From Triplophysa rosa (taxonomy: Eukaryota > Chordata > Actinopteri > Cypriniformes > Nemacheilidae): a stretch of 64,000 nt of DNA. Both the position numbers and the translations under genes were made by a program. The number at the start of each line of letters is the position of its first letter. The first letter of the stretch is position 1. Where the stretch lies: assembly GCF_024868665.1 (NCBI RefSeq), contig NC_079892.1:1754785-1818784 (forward strand), read 5' to 3'. The notes under the pieces were generated by a model, which saw only the letters and a list, made by a program, of their open reading frames with translations, made no database searches and was not told the origin of the DNA. This document shows, in pieces, positions 1 through 11,017 of the stretch.

Positions 1-403
1 GAGAGAGAGAGAGAGAGAGGGTGAGAGAGCTCTGTGTTGATCTCCTCTGAGCTCAGGAGGAGCCGCTGAATGTTTTACTGTAACTCCTGAGGTGAAGGGA
101 CATCTGATACAGCTTCACACCCACCAAGGACGTCCGAGATGCTCGGAGACTGAGGGAATGCTCTCTCTCTCTCTCTTCACACACGTCTTCGGCCGCTGTC
201 CTTGAGTCATGCTTTTAGTATCAAATATCATAAAATGTTTTTCTTCATATCTCGATAGAAGACATCACACACCTGCAGCTTTTTGGACAATTCTCTCATT
301 CTTTTATCAGATTTTTTGTGCCACACTGTCGTCACATGACCTCATCAAACTGCATGTTTGTCTGATCTCATGAAAAATTTGTAACTATTTTACAATGTGG
401 TGG

Positions 404-530
404 ATCCCTGTTGAAAAAAACAGCATATACTGGTTTGGTATGTTTTGATGCTGGTTTGTGCTGGTTTAAGATGATCAAACCAGCATCAAAACATACCAAA
501 CCAGCATATGCTGTTTTTTTCAACAGGGAT
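404..530. repeat. 127-bp near-perfect hairpin element
   Basis: Starts ATCCCTGTTGAAAAAAACAG and ends with its reverse complement (CTGTTTTTTTCAACAGGGAT). The interior, built of GCTGGTTTG/CAAACCAGC words, is also palindromic. A short foldback element of a kind common in fish; it has no coding capacity. Confidence 0.85.
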
Positions 531-2425
531 GAACTTGTATGATGTCACACATACAAAAACATACGATTATTAGGAAAAAATAAAGAAGCCCCAGTCCTGA
601 ACGTAACATCACATGATGAAAGCAGATCATAGTCATGATTTCAAGATTAAAGATTGAAGGTTTTTACTGAACACATGCATAGTTACTGTATTTGCATATA
701 CGCACCACAGAGTAAAGTCGCATGAAAGGTGCTGACAGATAGACGTGTCCTTTAATGTGTGACGTGTACAGTAATGATAAGCACATGCATCTGTCCAACA
801 GCAGATCTTTGATCCCAACATCAGACTGATAAATGTGGCGCTACGAAAGCGTCTGACAAAGAGGTCAAGCTCTGGATTTTCACCGTTGAACCTCATTTGC
901 ATGAGAATCGTGATGTCATTTGTGGGACGAATCTGCATGAATCTAACTGTAGTGATTTAACCTTTATAAAAGACCATTTTTGCGACCACAATCCAATTTA
1001 TGTTTATTATATATATATATATGAGTATATTACATATTTTACAATATAGGAAAATGTAAACCATGCATATAGTGAACTATGAGAAACCCCCTCCAGAAGC
1101 ATGCAAACCCGTCCCTTTTTTACAGATTTGAAGAAACTGGGTCATGTGATTCTGATTCAGCATCCGAACAGACATTACGACCTGACTGATCTTAAAACAC
1201 AACAGGAGCAGAAACATCATGCTATACAAAGAATACGACTCAAATGTTATTATCCCTAAAGACAAAAATAAATGTCAAGTAAAACAAGACGTGTACATTT
1301 TAGGAAAATTGAGGGGTGTTGGGGTCATGCAAAACAAGCATCAATCCTGTAATTCAACACATGGACAAAAGCCAGAACATGAGACGCACAGAAACACAAT
1401 TTAACACACAAACCTGAGGCCAGTAAGCCAATAACACTAATTAAAGTCAGAAGCAAATTATTTTTCCTTTCGATGAAATACTACAGTCAAGGAGCGTGAC
1501 GAATGAGAATCTTGTTTCATTTTGTCACGGTGAAGTCAGTATGAGCCTTTTAATGACCGTTGCCAACAGTTCCAGGATCTGTGTTCACCAAATCAAAGAG
1601 TTGAATGAAGTCGATTTTCCAGCAGAAATAACTAGACTGTGATAGACCGCATATAAAAGATTCTGATCATATCAGTGAACAAAAGCGTCAGATCAGATCA
1701 GACCGAGTCTGTGTCAGCGTGGATATGAAAACACCTCTCATATGAGGCTCAGGTGTGCTGGAGGGACTGCAGAGTTCTCGATGAAACGCTTTAATTCATC
1801 AGATGGAGAGAGACTAAAACCAGACGCATCTCTGATTCTCAGACTAGAAACATGAGCGTCAGTCTGTCACCAACGAACAAGGTCCGAGACGAGTTCATGA
1901 CTTCTCGTGATGGTTTTATCAGTTGCTGGATGAAGAAATCACGCAAAAAATCATTTGATAAAAACTGATATTCACTTGTGTGTCGAGGCCGATGGTTATT
2001 AATATATTCAAGCAATTAGGAGACAAATCTCTCCAACAACACAAACATAACCTCATCAAGCCATCGGCATTTTGCTCACGCTTTAAACAAACTCATCTCT
2101 CGTCCCTCTCCTTCGACAGGTATTGTCTCTGAAAATTGTTTGAACATTATAACTTTGTATGATATCACATCTCATGTTATCTCTCTCGAAGACAATTTGC
2201 TTTCCTCACTATTGGATAAAAGCATCTGCAAAATGCCAACATGTCAAAACAAAGTGAAGAGCAAGAAAGACTTTGCTCATTTTTAAATGGTTCTATGATT
2301 CTTTTACAGGACTGAAAATCAGTTTTGACTAAAAACATCCTGGAATGAAAGCACAGCCGAGCTCAGTAGCAAACCGAAGGTTTCAAATGAAGCATTTCTT
2401 GTGATGAAAATGATTCACTTCCATC

Positions 2426-3008
2426 TTAAAGGAGTTGTTCACTATAAAATTAAAAGTTCATGATAATTCACACGTCACACAAGCCGTTGAATTGAGGCTT
2501 TTGAGGAAAGCTTTCCAGGGTTCTTCTCCATATAATGCACTTCAACGGTGTTGGTTAAGGTCCAAATTTCAGTTTCATCACAGCTTCAAAAGGCTCTAAA
2601 CGATGAATAAGGGTGTTGTCTAGCCAAACGATTGGTCATTTCCTAGGAAAACGAACAAGTAAATACTTTATAAACATAAATATATGGCTTGCTATGCCTC
2701 GGAGTTCCTCCAGGACGCACGTCCACGACTTCCGTATTACACCATCACGTTGGAAAGGTCACGCATGACTTAGATTTCAAAAGATTGAAACATCCTTGAT
2801 ACGCACACGAACTCACCGTTTTAAACAATAATCTTGCACAAAGACATATAGCGTGTCATTCAACATCCAAGGTCTTCTTTCTTCACACTCATGGGTCGGA
2901 ACTTCCACGTGACCATTCCAACGTGATTAAAGAGTACGTGAAGTCACGGACGGGCTACATGGAGGCACTCCGAGGCAGAGCAAGCAATATACAGTATTTA
3001 TGTTTTAA
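2426..3008. mobile_element. Truncated palindromic DNA element (cyprinid type)
   Basis: Left end TTAAAGGAGTTGTTCAC. The inner arms pair: 2670-2775 (GGCTTGCTATGCCTCGGAG, ATCACGTTGGAAAGGTCACG) against 2900-3008 (CTCCGAGGCAGAGCAAGC, CGTGACCATTCCAACGTGAT). The outer right arm is missing; sequence of another element begins at about 3009. Recognised as a common cyprinid repeat; the name was not verified. Confidence 0.7.
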
Positions 3009-4015
3009 AAGAGATAATAAAATCAAATAAAGAGAATTTCAGTAAAATAGTTTTTTTTCTTCTCAAGTTTTTATTGTTCCTGTCACCAGGGGTTTTCCTG
3101 CATAGAGAAATTGGAGGTGGCCGCCTCCGTCAAATGTCGTGCCGCCTCAGGCTCTTGCCAAAATTATGCTGCAAGTCTTCACAAGAAATGATGCGTGCAT
3201 TTAACAGACTGTCATTTGTAACAGCAGTTGTGACATTACACCACAGTGGAGGCGCTGTTTCGTTATCAGCACACTGAAGCACTAAAAAGAGATGCAGAAC
3301 AAGAGCCAGCCTGTGTTTCAAGGATGTTTGTTTTGCATCCAAGTACGTTTAATTTCTTGAAATTTCTTAAATGAACATGACGTACATCATTGTAATGTCT
3401 TTAGCTGTGCAGTTGGATCGTTGAATCAGCGTATACTGTACACAGCGAGTTCGCCAGTATGAACGCACATTGCGTTCAGAACGACTCGCACACGAATGAC
3501 TCATTTGAACCGATTCATTTAAACTATTGAACTTTTCAGTCACTACTAGCCAAGAGCTCACCGAATCATTTAAAGTGAACCACAGAGAATGCAAGATGTG
3601 AATTAGTAAGACTGGTTAATTCAGTTGGCTATTGTGAGCTGAAAAGTTAGTTGAAATGATAAAAAAAGCTTTATTTGATTAAAAAAACATTTCTGTTTGG
3701 TTGAATAAAAGTAATGTTTTATATAACTTAATAATTGTAATTTTTATCTAATTTTATTAGAACTTTAAATATGTCAAACTCAAAGTCACTTTGGTTAAGC
3801 CAAATAAAGGTACGGTAGGCCTACGTGTGTGTGTACAAGATCAGGATGGCACCACCTCCGCCTCATTTTGAGCCAGGAAAAACCCTGGTCACATAAGCAT
3901 AGAACAATGAAAAAACACTTTAATGTGCCGAAGCCATCAGAACCGGACCGAGAACCGTGGGTGAAAAACCGAGGTTCGTATTGAACCGTGGGTGAGCTGT
4001 ATTGTTGCATCCCTA
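3009..4015. mobile_element. hAT-like element fragment interrupted by a second element
   Basis: 3009-3086 and 3888-4015 match 59188-59385 almost base for base (AAAGAGAATTTCAGTAAAATAG; AACCGAGGTTCGTATTGAAC; GTATTGTTGCATCCCTA). Between them lies an 801-bp insertion. The right end GCATCCCTA is the terminal repeat also seen at 59377-59385. Confidence 0.85.
3087..3887. mobile_element. 801-bp inserted element with CAGGGGTTTTCCTG-type ends
   Basis: Begins CAGGGGTTTTCCTG and ends CAGGAAAAACCCTG, with further inverted similarity (GGAGGTGG / CCACCTCC). It is flanked by GTCAC at 3082-3086 and 3888-3892, present once at the empty site 59258-59262. No transposase reading frame is present. Confidence 0.85.
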
Positions 4016-5393
4016 GTCGTAATGAATTCATATTCGCTGTAAAAAGCACAAATTATATATTATATAAGTATATTCAAATGTACACAAGAACACAAACCAG
4101 TTGTGCCAGTGCCCTCCCTCACTCCCCACGGCGCTTTACATTTCCAGAGAACTTCCACAGAATAAAGCATCAGACTATTCATAGCTCCATGTTATAAAAC
4201 ACAATAATCCATATCGGCTTGAATGGATTTAAACTATAGGACTCGCAGCTCGACACCCCCAAGATCTTCAACGCAATATAAACGGATTCGATTCCTGGAC
4301 AAAACCAGCTCTGCTCATAGAATGACAGCACATCATAAAGATGACATGACGATATCAAATCCTCTCATGTCTCCGCAAAATCTAGCCATTTTTCATCAGA
4401 CGTGTGTGTAGGAAACCCTCTGTCCTGCCTTTGCCTGGATTGTAAAGCTATGACATGCAGTGTCGATATGAAGGGAAGGCAGCTCTTCGTGATGCTCGGA
4501 AACGCTGTCTATGTAGGCAGCTCACCAGGTTTTGAGACACAGGCAGATTATTGACTATGATAGAAAAGCAATCATATCACAGTTTATTAGGAAGATGTGT
4601 ATGCAGGAGCCCTTCGGCTCAATAATGCCGTCTATGAAGTTTACCACACAGGGAGCCCGACAGGCAATCCTAGTTGAATTGTCTTCATAACAACACACCC
4701 TGACCAATGTTGCACGATTGCATCGGTCATATGCACGCAGACTGACTCCAGAACAGCTAGACAGATGTCATCCACAGCTCAGATCCAAACAAAGACGAAC
4801 CCACCAATCACCACCAAAACAAACATGCCTGGTCCATGCATCATTCAATACACAACACAAGCGAGGGTGCTCAGTAGCACAGACGTGTGCCTTGTTTGGT
4901 ATGGACACGAATGCATATCCACTGGAAAAGCCTATTTATGGTCTCAGATCCAACACAACAAGCATGAACATCACATGACAAGCGTGTGTTGTCTTCAGCG
5001 ATGACATGTCTGAATCTGTTCATATAAATAGTCTGGATCTAGGGAGCTGCTCATAACATCATGCAACAAAGACTAAATCGATCATCTGGACCGGGTCGAG
5101 CATACATTCATCTCAGTGGAAACACAGTGGCTATTGCGCGTGCATTGCATTGCCATACAGATCCAAATAAATGTCAATGGAAACGCGCACTGGGTCTCAT
5201 GGCCATTGCACTTGGATTGCATTGCCATGCAACATCTACACCGATTCGGACCCACCAGAACCGCACAGATCAAGCGTTCCCTGTACAGATGGTTTTCCGT
5301 GAGGGTCAGAACCAGAACCGTGTCGGACCCGGTAACACACAGAAAAAAAAACACAAATCGACCCGATGCGCCTATGCGCCAAACGCGTCTCAC

Positions 5394-5660
5394 CTGCGTT
5401 ATAATGATCGATATGAACGCGCGTATCCATATCTCTGCGTGAGCCCGGTCCGAGTGAATCCGGAGTCGCTTCTCTTTTAATCCCAACGAAAGCGGTTCTT
5501 GTTATGCACGCGTCCGCTCCGACACCGTTCACTCCAGTAAAGACGCGCCGAGCTCAGCCGGTAGATCCGCGCTGCTTTGACCGACGATCGCTGTGCGGTG
5601 ACGTGCACGCGCAGCGCAGGGTGGGAGGCGCGTGCGAGTGGGAGTGTTACGTCTGAATTC
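5394..5660 (-). promoter_or_regulatory. CpG-rich promoter and probable first exon of an unidentified minus-strand gene
   Basis: About 250 bases rich in CpG (GCGCGC, GACGTGCACGCGC) contrast with the AT-rich surroundings. On the minus strand the sequence reaches ATTATAACGCAG|GTGAGACGCG at 5394, an excellent donor. A short ORF begins at ATG 5430 (MDTRVHIDHYNA, then a split Gly codon), so the exon could be coding or untranslated. The rest of the gene would lie to the left, partly or wholly outside the window; no further exon was recognised in 1-5393. I do not recognise the peptide. Confidence 0.4.
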
Positions 5661-6274
5661 TAATAACGTCGCAGTGGTTTTGTCAGTTTAGGTGACGTAT
5701 GATGTCTGACTACTGTAGGCTTTGCCTAGAAAAATGGATAGAAACTTATTCTGAATTATAAAAGAATTGATGGATTTAATGGTGATTTTAACGGACACGG
5801 TGTCTGTGCTGGTGCTGTGTTGAGTTCTATATTGGTGGTGGGATGTTATCTGACAGATGGGAGACAATACACACAACATAAAGGAATTCTATACTGGTTT
5901 TAGTGCAAGCCAGTTTATGGGTCTTAATGGTGTCTGTAATGGAAATTGTTACATTATTTTTCAGCCATCACGTTTTTCCAGAGAGGACTGTGTCAGTTAT
6001 ATGATCTGAAGATCATTTTTGTTTTAAGGTGTCATGTGTTGGATACGGCGGTCCGGTGCCCTGGGAGAGCCCATGTGGCCCTCCCGAAGAGTCTGAATTC
6101 CGGAAACGCAAAACACAAGGGGTCTAAACTGTCCGGATGTCTTTGAAACCCCTCATGAGCAAGTTCTATTTTTGTTTGGACAGATTGAAGAGTTTCAACA
6201 GCCTTTATATTAGTTTGCTAGTTATTTTCAAGGCAGACATGATTTGAAATTCTTCTGAATTTGTACACGTGGTT

Positions 6275-6385
6275 TTAAAGGAGCAGTTCCCTTCACAAGA
6301 AGCGCGCGTTGACTTTTCATAGTAGGAATAAAAATGACCGCGGAAAGTCAACGGGGGCTTCTTTTGAAGTGAGCTACTCCTTTAA
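6275..6385. repeat. 111-bp inverted-repeat element
   Basis: TTAAAGGAGCAGTTCCCTTC at the left pairs with the right end ...AGTGAGCTACTCCTTTAA; inner AAGAAGC and GTTGACTTT words pair as well. A foldback miniature element. Confidence 0.8.
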
Positions 6386-7029
6386 TGGCCTCTAAAATGT
6401 CTTCGCCAGGTTGTCATGTAAATGTCTGTGGGAAAACCGACAGCTCAAACATCTCACAGCTTCAGTCAGAACAAGGTGTGAACACGCGTCTGGAAACTCA
6501 GCTAATCCTTGGAGAATGACGCTCATGTCCTCTCAGAACGAAACTCAGTGTCAATGTGATGTGTGGTCCAGATGATCTTCACTGACTCACCGTCATCTCA
6601 ACCTGAAACTAATAACACGCACTGTTTCTGAAACAAAGATGTGACAGCGACATCAGTTTGTGAAATCCAGACACAGAACAATGAGGTTTACTCAATGGGG
6701 TTTAACGGAATTACAACATCTCACAAAAACCCACCGGCCATAAAATGAGACGTTATCAATGAAGACTATGCTTGAGTTTGTGACGTTAGGGCATGTGTTC
6801 ACCTGAACATGAAAATATATTCTGAGACACATGTAGAGTGTGGAGGTGTAAAGTAAATGTAGAGATAAAATAATCTGGATTTGGGTCAATTTGATGAGAA
6901 ATGTTTGAGTTCATATTGAGATCTTCAATAAGATCAACTTTTGACTGTAGACTTGACAAATCTGAGCTCAGTTTGACACATTGTTGACTTCTCTTATCAA
7001 ACGCATAATCAACTCGATAGGCCGTTTTA

Positions 7030-7440
7030 TAGGTCGCGCGCGCGCCTGACCCACAGTTAACTTCCGGTTTGTGTTTGGATATAACTATTTATATTTGATT
7101 TAATGTGTGTTAATATTAATTTGTATTATTATTTTACTGTATGATAATTGTATTAAATAAAAGATTTGTTGTACGTTTATTTTATGAAATAAACAATTAG
7201 TTGAATGGGTCCTAGTTCAGTCGCATTAAAACAAACCGTATGGTACATTGACATCTAGCGGTTGAGCTTGGCATCGCAGTCTAAATTCAAAATATTGGAG
7301 AGACAAGTTTAGCCAAGTAACGCGGTTCTTCTCGGTTTCTTTTGTTTGATATCAGAAATACTCTACAGGCACTCTATTGTTTGTGAATGTGTACCGGAAG
7401 TTCAGTTGGGGTCACAAAAGTGCGCATGCGCACGCATTTG
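7030..7440. promoter_or_regulatory. CpG patch with ETS- and NRF1-type sites
   Basis: GCGCGCGCGC at about 7035, AACTTCCGGTTTG near 7060, ACCGGAAGTTC near 7391 and the palindrome TGCGCATGCGCAC near 7420 are typical words of TATA-less promoters. No dependable gene start is visible next to them, so this could be an alternative promoter or chance. Confidence 0.3.
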
Positions 7441-7606
7441 TTTATGTTGTTAAGATGAACTGTAAATGATCTGTTCCATCCACCTTCACAGGATCATTTG
7501 TTACGACCCAAAGCCTTTTGTCTGGTGGAAGAGTAAAGTTAACAGAATATATGCGCAGTGTGTGTTTTATGACCTGAATCAATACTGAAGATCATTAAAC
7601 ACTTAC

Positions 7607-7647
7607 CTGACAGACACAGAGACATTAACGCTTTAAATCACACTGGA
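7607..7647 (-). other. Possible 41-bp cryptic or non-coding exon
   Basis: On the minus strand a pyrimidine-rich tract ending GTCGTGCAG is followed after 41 bases by GTCAG|GTAAGTG, a near-perfect donor. It contains TAA in frame, so at most it is an untranslated exon. Confidence 0.2.
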
Positions 7648-8000
7648 CTGCACGACAGAAAGAGAGGACACGGCTGTCATTTTATTCATTTGACCAGAAT
7701 AAAAAAAACACAATCAAATCTATTAGAATGATTATAATGAATATTTTCAGGGTATAAAATACTTCATGAGTGTTTGAGTTTTACATTTTGTTTGCGGGCG
7801 TGACGATGTTTTGCTTATATCAGCAGGTTGAACTAAATCCTAAACATACAAGTGACAAAAGTAAATCTCATAAACTTGCATTAGAAAAAAACAGAATAAA
7901 TATAAAATATCATAGATACAATCACCCTAGCAACCACCCAGTATAACATAGCAACAGATAAAATAAAACATCTGCATAGCAACACCCTGGCAACCACACC

Positions 8001-8209
8001 CTACCCACATGGAAAATACTGTATATACTATAGTAAACTGTAGTAAGTTGTACTAAACTGTATATGTACTGTATTTGTAGCATTGTGAACTAATAAACTA
8101 TATTATGTGCTGTTACTTTACACTTTAACATTTACTATGGTAATGCTCAAAAACTCTACTACAGTAGTAAACACTCAAGTATACCACAGTATTTTTCTCA
8201 TGTGGGTAG
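8001..8209. mobile_element. 209-bp miniature inverted-repeat element (TACTATAGTA type)
   Basis: Ends CTACCCACATG(G)AAAATACTG and CAGTATTTTTCTCATGTGGGTAG are inverted. The interior is made of CTATAGTAAACTGTAGTA words that recur in the tandem array at 15120-16240. Confidence 0.8.
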
Positions 8210-8554
8210 CGTTGTGCTGGAAAATGTCACACATTGAATAGTCAATTTCATTAAAAACTCTTCCTAAAGTAATCCTAATAATCTGAAAGCGTAATGTCCT
8301 GCGGTTCTGAAATGTCAGTGAATCTGAGAGCTTCAGGCATCTTTTAACTGGACCCACCTTAGGAAAATAAATATACACTGGACTAGATAAATGTTTGTGT
8401 TAGCACAAGAAGGCGGATCATATCGCCCCAAATTATTGTGGACTGCAGTGTGTGAAATCAATCTGACAGAAGAGCCCAGATGAAGAATCTTCTTTAAAAA
8501 TTGTAAATCTGTTTTACTTTGTGTACATGAAGGTGTGTAACTCAGTTGAAGTGG

Positions 8555-8846
8555 TTAAAGGGGCGGTTCACCCCAAAATGAAATTTCTGTCATCATTTAC
8601 TCACCCTCATGTTGTTCCAAACTTGCATGAACGTCGTTGTTCTGTCGAACACTACGGAGAAGATATTTGGAAGAATGGCAGTAACCAAACAGTTCTCATT
8701 TACTGCCATAGTAGGGAAATGAATACTATGGGAGTCAATGGGAGATGAGATCGTTTTGGTTACTGACATTCTTATAAATATCTTCTTCTGTGCTTAGCAG
8801 AACAAAGACATTTATACAGGTTTGGAACAATCTGAGGGCGAGTAAT
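8555..8846. mobile_element. TTAAAGGG-family element, right end lost
   Basis: Starts TTAAAGGGGCGGTTCACCCC and continues with the family's TGAAATTTCTGTCATCATTT and CTCACCCTCATGTTGTTCC words. The right terminal repeat is not present. Confidence 0.75.
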
Positions 8847-9379
8847 TTAAATTTAGGGCATTTAAATAGACTCCAGATTCAGTTGAGTCTGTCTTAAAAC
8901 AGCTCGCGCCACAAAACATCCATAAAAGAGATTTACTGACACAAACATCTGTATGTGAACACCAGACGCTAAAGAAACTGTTTTCAGAACATTGTGTCAT
9001 TGTTTCGGACACACACAGACTACTAAACAGACTCTGTATTCATGTGAAGCTTGTAAAACTCTCCCTCATGACTTTCCCTTCTAACACCAGCAGACGTTTG
9101 ATTCATTATAAAATGTGTCTTATTTTTCTATCATCTGAGATTCAGAAGCACAGTAAATACACAGCGAGTGTTAAAGTGACCCGTGGGGTCAAATCTCCCT
9201 CACCGTGACCCTCAAAGGGTTTGCTGGAACATTCCAGACATTGTTCGCCTCAGATCTCAGTTTAACGCCTCGAGGAATCAGGCGTGTCAAGCTTAACACA
9301 CAAACCATATCACAACCTCCAAAATACACAAATAGACTTCAGCAAAACCATTTGAACAAGTTGTCATCTATTAACCTAC

Positions 9380-9492
9380 TAAATAACACCACAAACAAGT
9401 TTATTTAAAGTTCATTTGATCTTATCTGTTAAGCCACTTTGCAACAATGCAAAATTGTGAAAAGCACATTAGAAATCAAATTGAATTGAATA
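9380..9492. repeat. 3' tail of a retroposon-like repeat
   Basis: AAGCCACTTTGCAACAATGC, AAATTGTGAAAAGCACATT and the ending AAATTGAATTGAAT resemble the common fish retroposon tail, also seen at 26773-26835 and near 20510. Confidence 0.5.
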
Positions 9493-10194
9493 ATTATGTA
9501 CAGTATACTGAAGCAAAGTGCGAATATATTTTCAAGTATACTAGATGTTGCAAGTACAAGTACACTTGGGACTACATCGGACATCTTTTGAGTATACTTT
9601 TAAGTGATCAAATGAAATATCCTAATAGCACAATACACTTTTATTGTAATGCTATATTAAGCAATTGTAAAGGTTTTCAAAAAGGTTTTCGCCGTACATG
9701 AGAAAACAAATGAAAAGTACAAAATTGATGTTTTGTCGCCCCCTATTGGCTGAATACAGAAACACACGCTTGAGTAAAACTGCAGATAGTCAAATGCACA
9801 TTGTTCCACTCACAATCACCAAAAATAATCTGGTGAAAGTATTTATTAGATTTCACTCTCTACCTGTGTTGTGTCAGATAATTACAAAACAATTTTGACT
9901 TTCTTACAGCGTGGCCAAAATCACATGCATGACAATATTTTCAGATACGTTCCATCTGTACAAAACATCATTTTATCTCACGTACACCACAACCTAACAA
10001 TTCAATCACTGTATTAAATATCGATCTCCTACATCATCTAGCATGTGTTCGCATGCCTGACATGCAAGCGAATATTTCAAGTATGACCTGCGGGCTCCAC
10101 CTACAATGCACTTTGATACAATACATACATTTACATGTAGATAATAGACAAACTGTACCACACGCCGTCTGTCTGTAACATTCATCGAGAGATT

Positions 10195-11013
10195 CCATCA
10201 GAAGTGATGGTCATCTTTATTTTCCAGCTTTACTTTGACCTGAAACTCCTCCGTTTATACACCCTCATGATTTGTGTACAACTGTGAGATTATTTCTGAA
10301 GCTTTAAGAATGATTTGAAATTATTTTACGGATGAAATGTGTATTGAACAACTGCAAAAATACATCTGACTTTCTTGAAGACTGTTCTTGTATACTGCAA
10401 AAAAGAACATTTTTTCAATTAGAAAAACTGTAAGAGAACTTGTAAAATGCTGAAACTTAATTTTTTTTTATGTTTTGCAAACCTTAACGGCTCAGAATGA
10501 ACTCAGTTTAAGATATATTCTCTTGAAAACAAGTGCATGGTCATTTGCAGTGTAGGAAACACTGGTAACTGTACACACTCCAGCTTGGCTATGTGAAATG
10601 TTAACAAAAACATCTATGGACAAACACAAACAGCGAGTTAAAAATATAGATATCCACACATCTACAGTCTCTCGACATCAGGGTCAGGTAACACCAGAGG
10701 GTTTCAGAACCTTGAACGTAACATGAATCTCTAGTCCGACCCCGGCAGATATTTCCTGTATTCTGGATATATCCTCGACACACATGTGTTAGGTAAAGCC
10801 AGGCTCCTATGGCTAATGTTCCCGCTGTTGGGAATCCTCACAGAAGTGCAGGCGGGACAGAACACTCGGCACGCTCCGTCTCGCCCTCCGCTGGCTGAAT
10901 AGCTAAACACTACTGTACTTCACTACTGCTGTCCCACATCGAGAGGATTTATCGCTGATCTCCTGCGACGGCTGTATGCTATCTTGCACTGCTGGCACAG
11001 GTCTGAACCAGGG
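10195..11013 (-). other. gramd2a: gramd2a 3' UTR with possible poly(A) signal
   Basis: Unbroken non-repetitive sequence follows the stop. On the minus strand an AATAAA lies at 10216-10221, giving a UTR of about 0.8 kb. Other AATAAA hexamers at 9842-9847 and 9640-9645 could give longer forms. The end is inferred from hexamers only. Confidence 0.45.
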
Positions 11014-11017
11014 TTAC
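11014..11017 (-). CDS. gramd2a: gramd2a last coding exon: four coding bases and the stop
   Basis: After TTTTTCCAG at 11018 the exon begins GTAACCC. With the two bases from the previous exon this reads AGG TAA, so the exon adds only half an Arg codon and the stop. The protein therefore ends at RDR. The rest of the exon is 3' UTR. Confidence 0.8.

Larger units (their letters stand above)
1..5393. other. No gene recognised; repeats
   Basis: Contains a GA microsatellite (1-19), a hairpin element (404-530), a truncated palindromic element (2426-3008) and a nested transposon (about 3009-4015). The open frames here are short and show no recognisable protein. 4420-5060 is non-repetitive to the eye and unexplained. 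Confidence 0.6.
5661..10194. other. Intergenic; no gene recognised
   Basis: Holds inverted-repeat elements (6275-6385, 8001-8209, 8555-8846), a CG-rich patch with ETS- and NRF1-type words (7030-7440) and a possible short exon (7607-7647). All open frames are short and unlike known proteins. Confidence 0.55.

Noticed and set aside
5061..5486. Overlapping frames of 100-140 codons on both strands
   Set aside because: CpG-rich, stop-poor DNA around a promoter gives overlapping frames on both strands; none resembles a protein.
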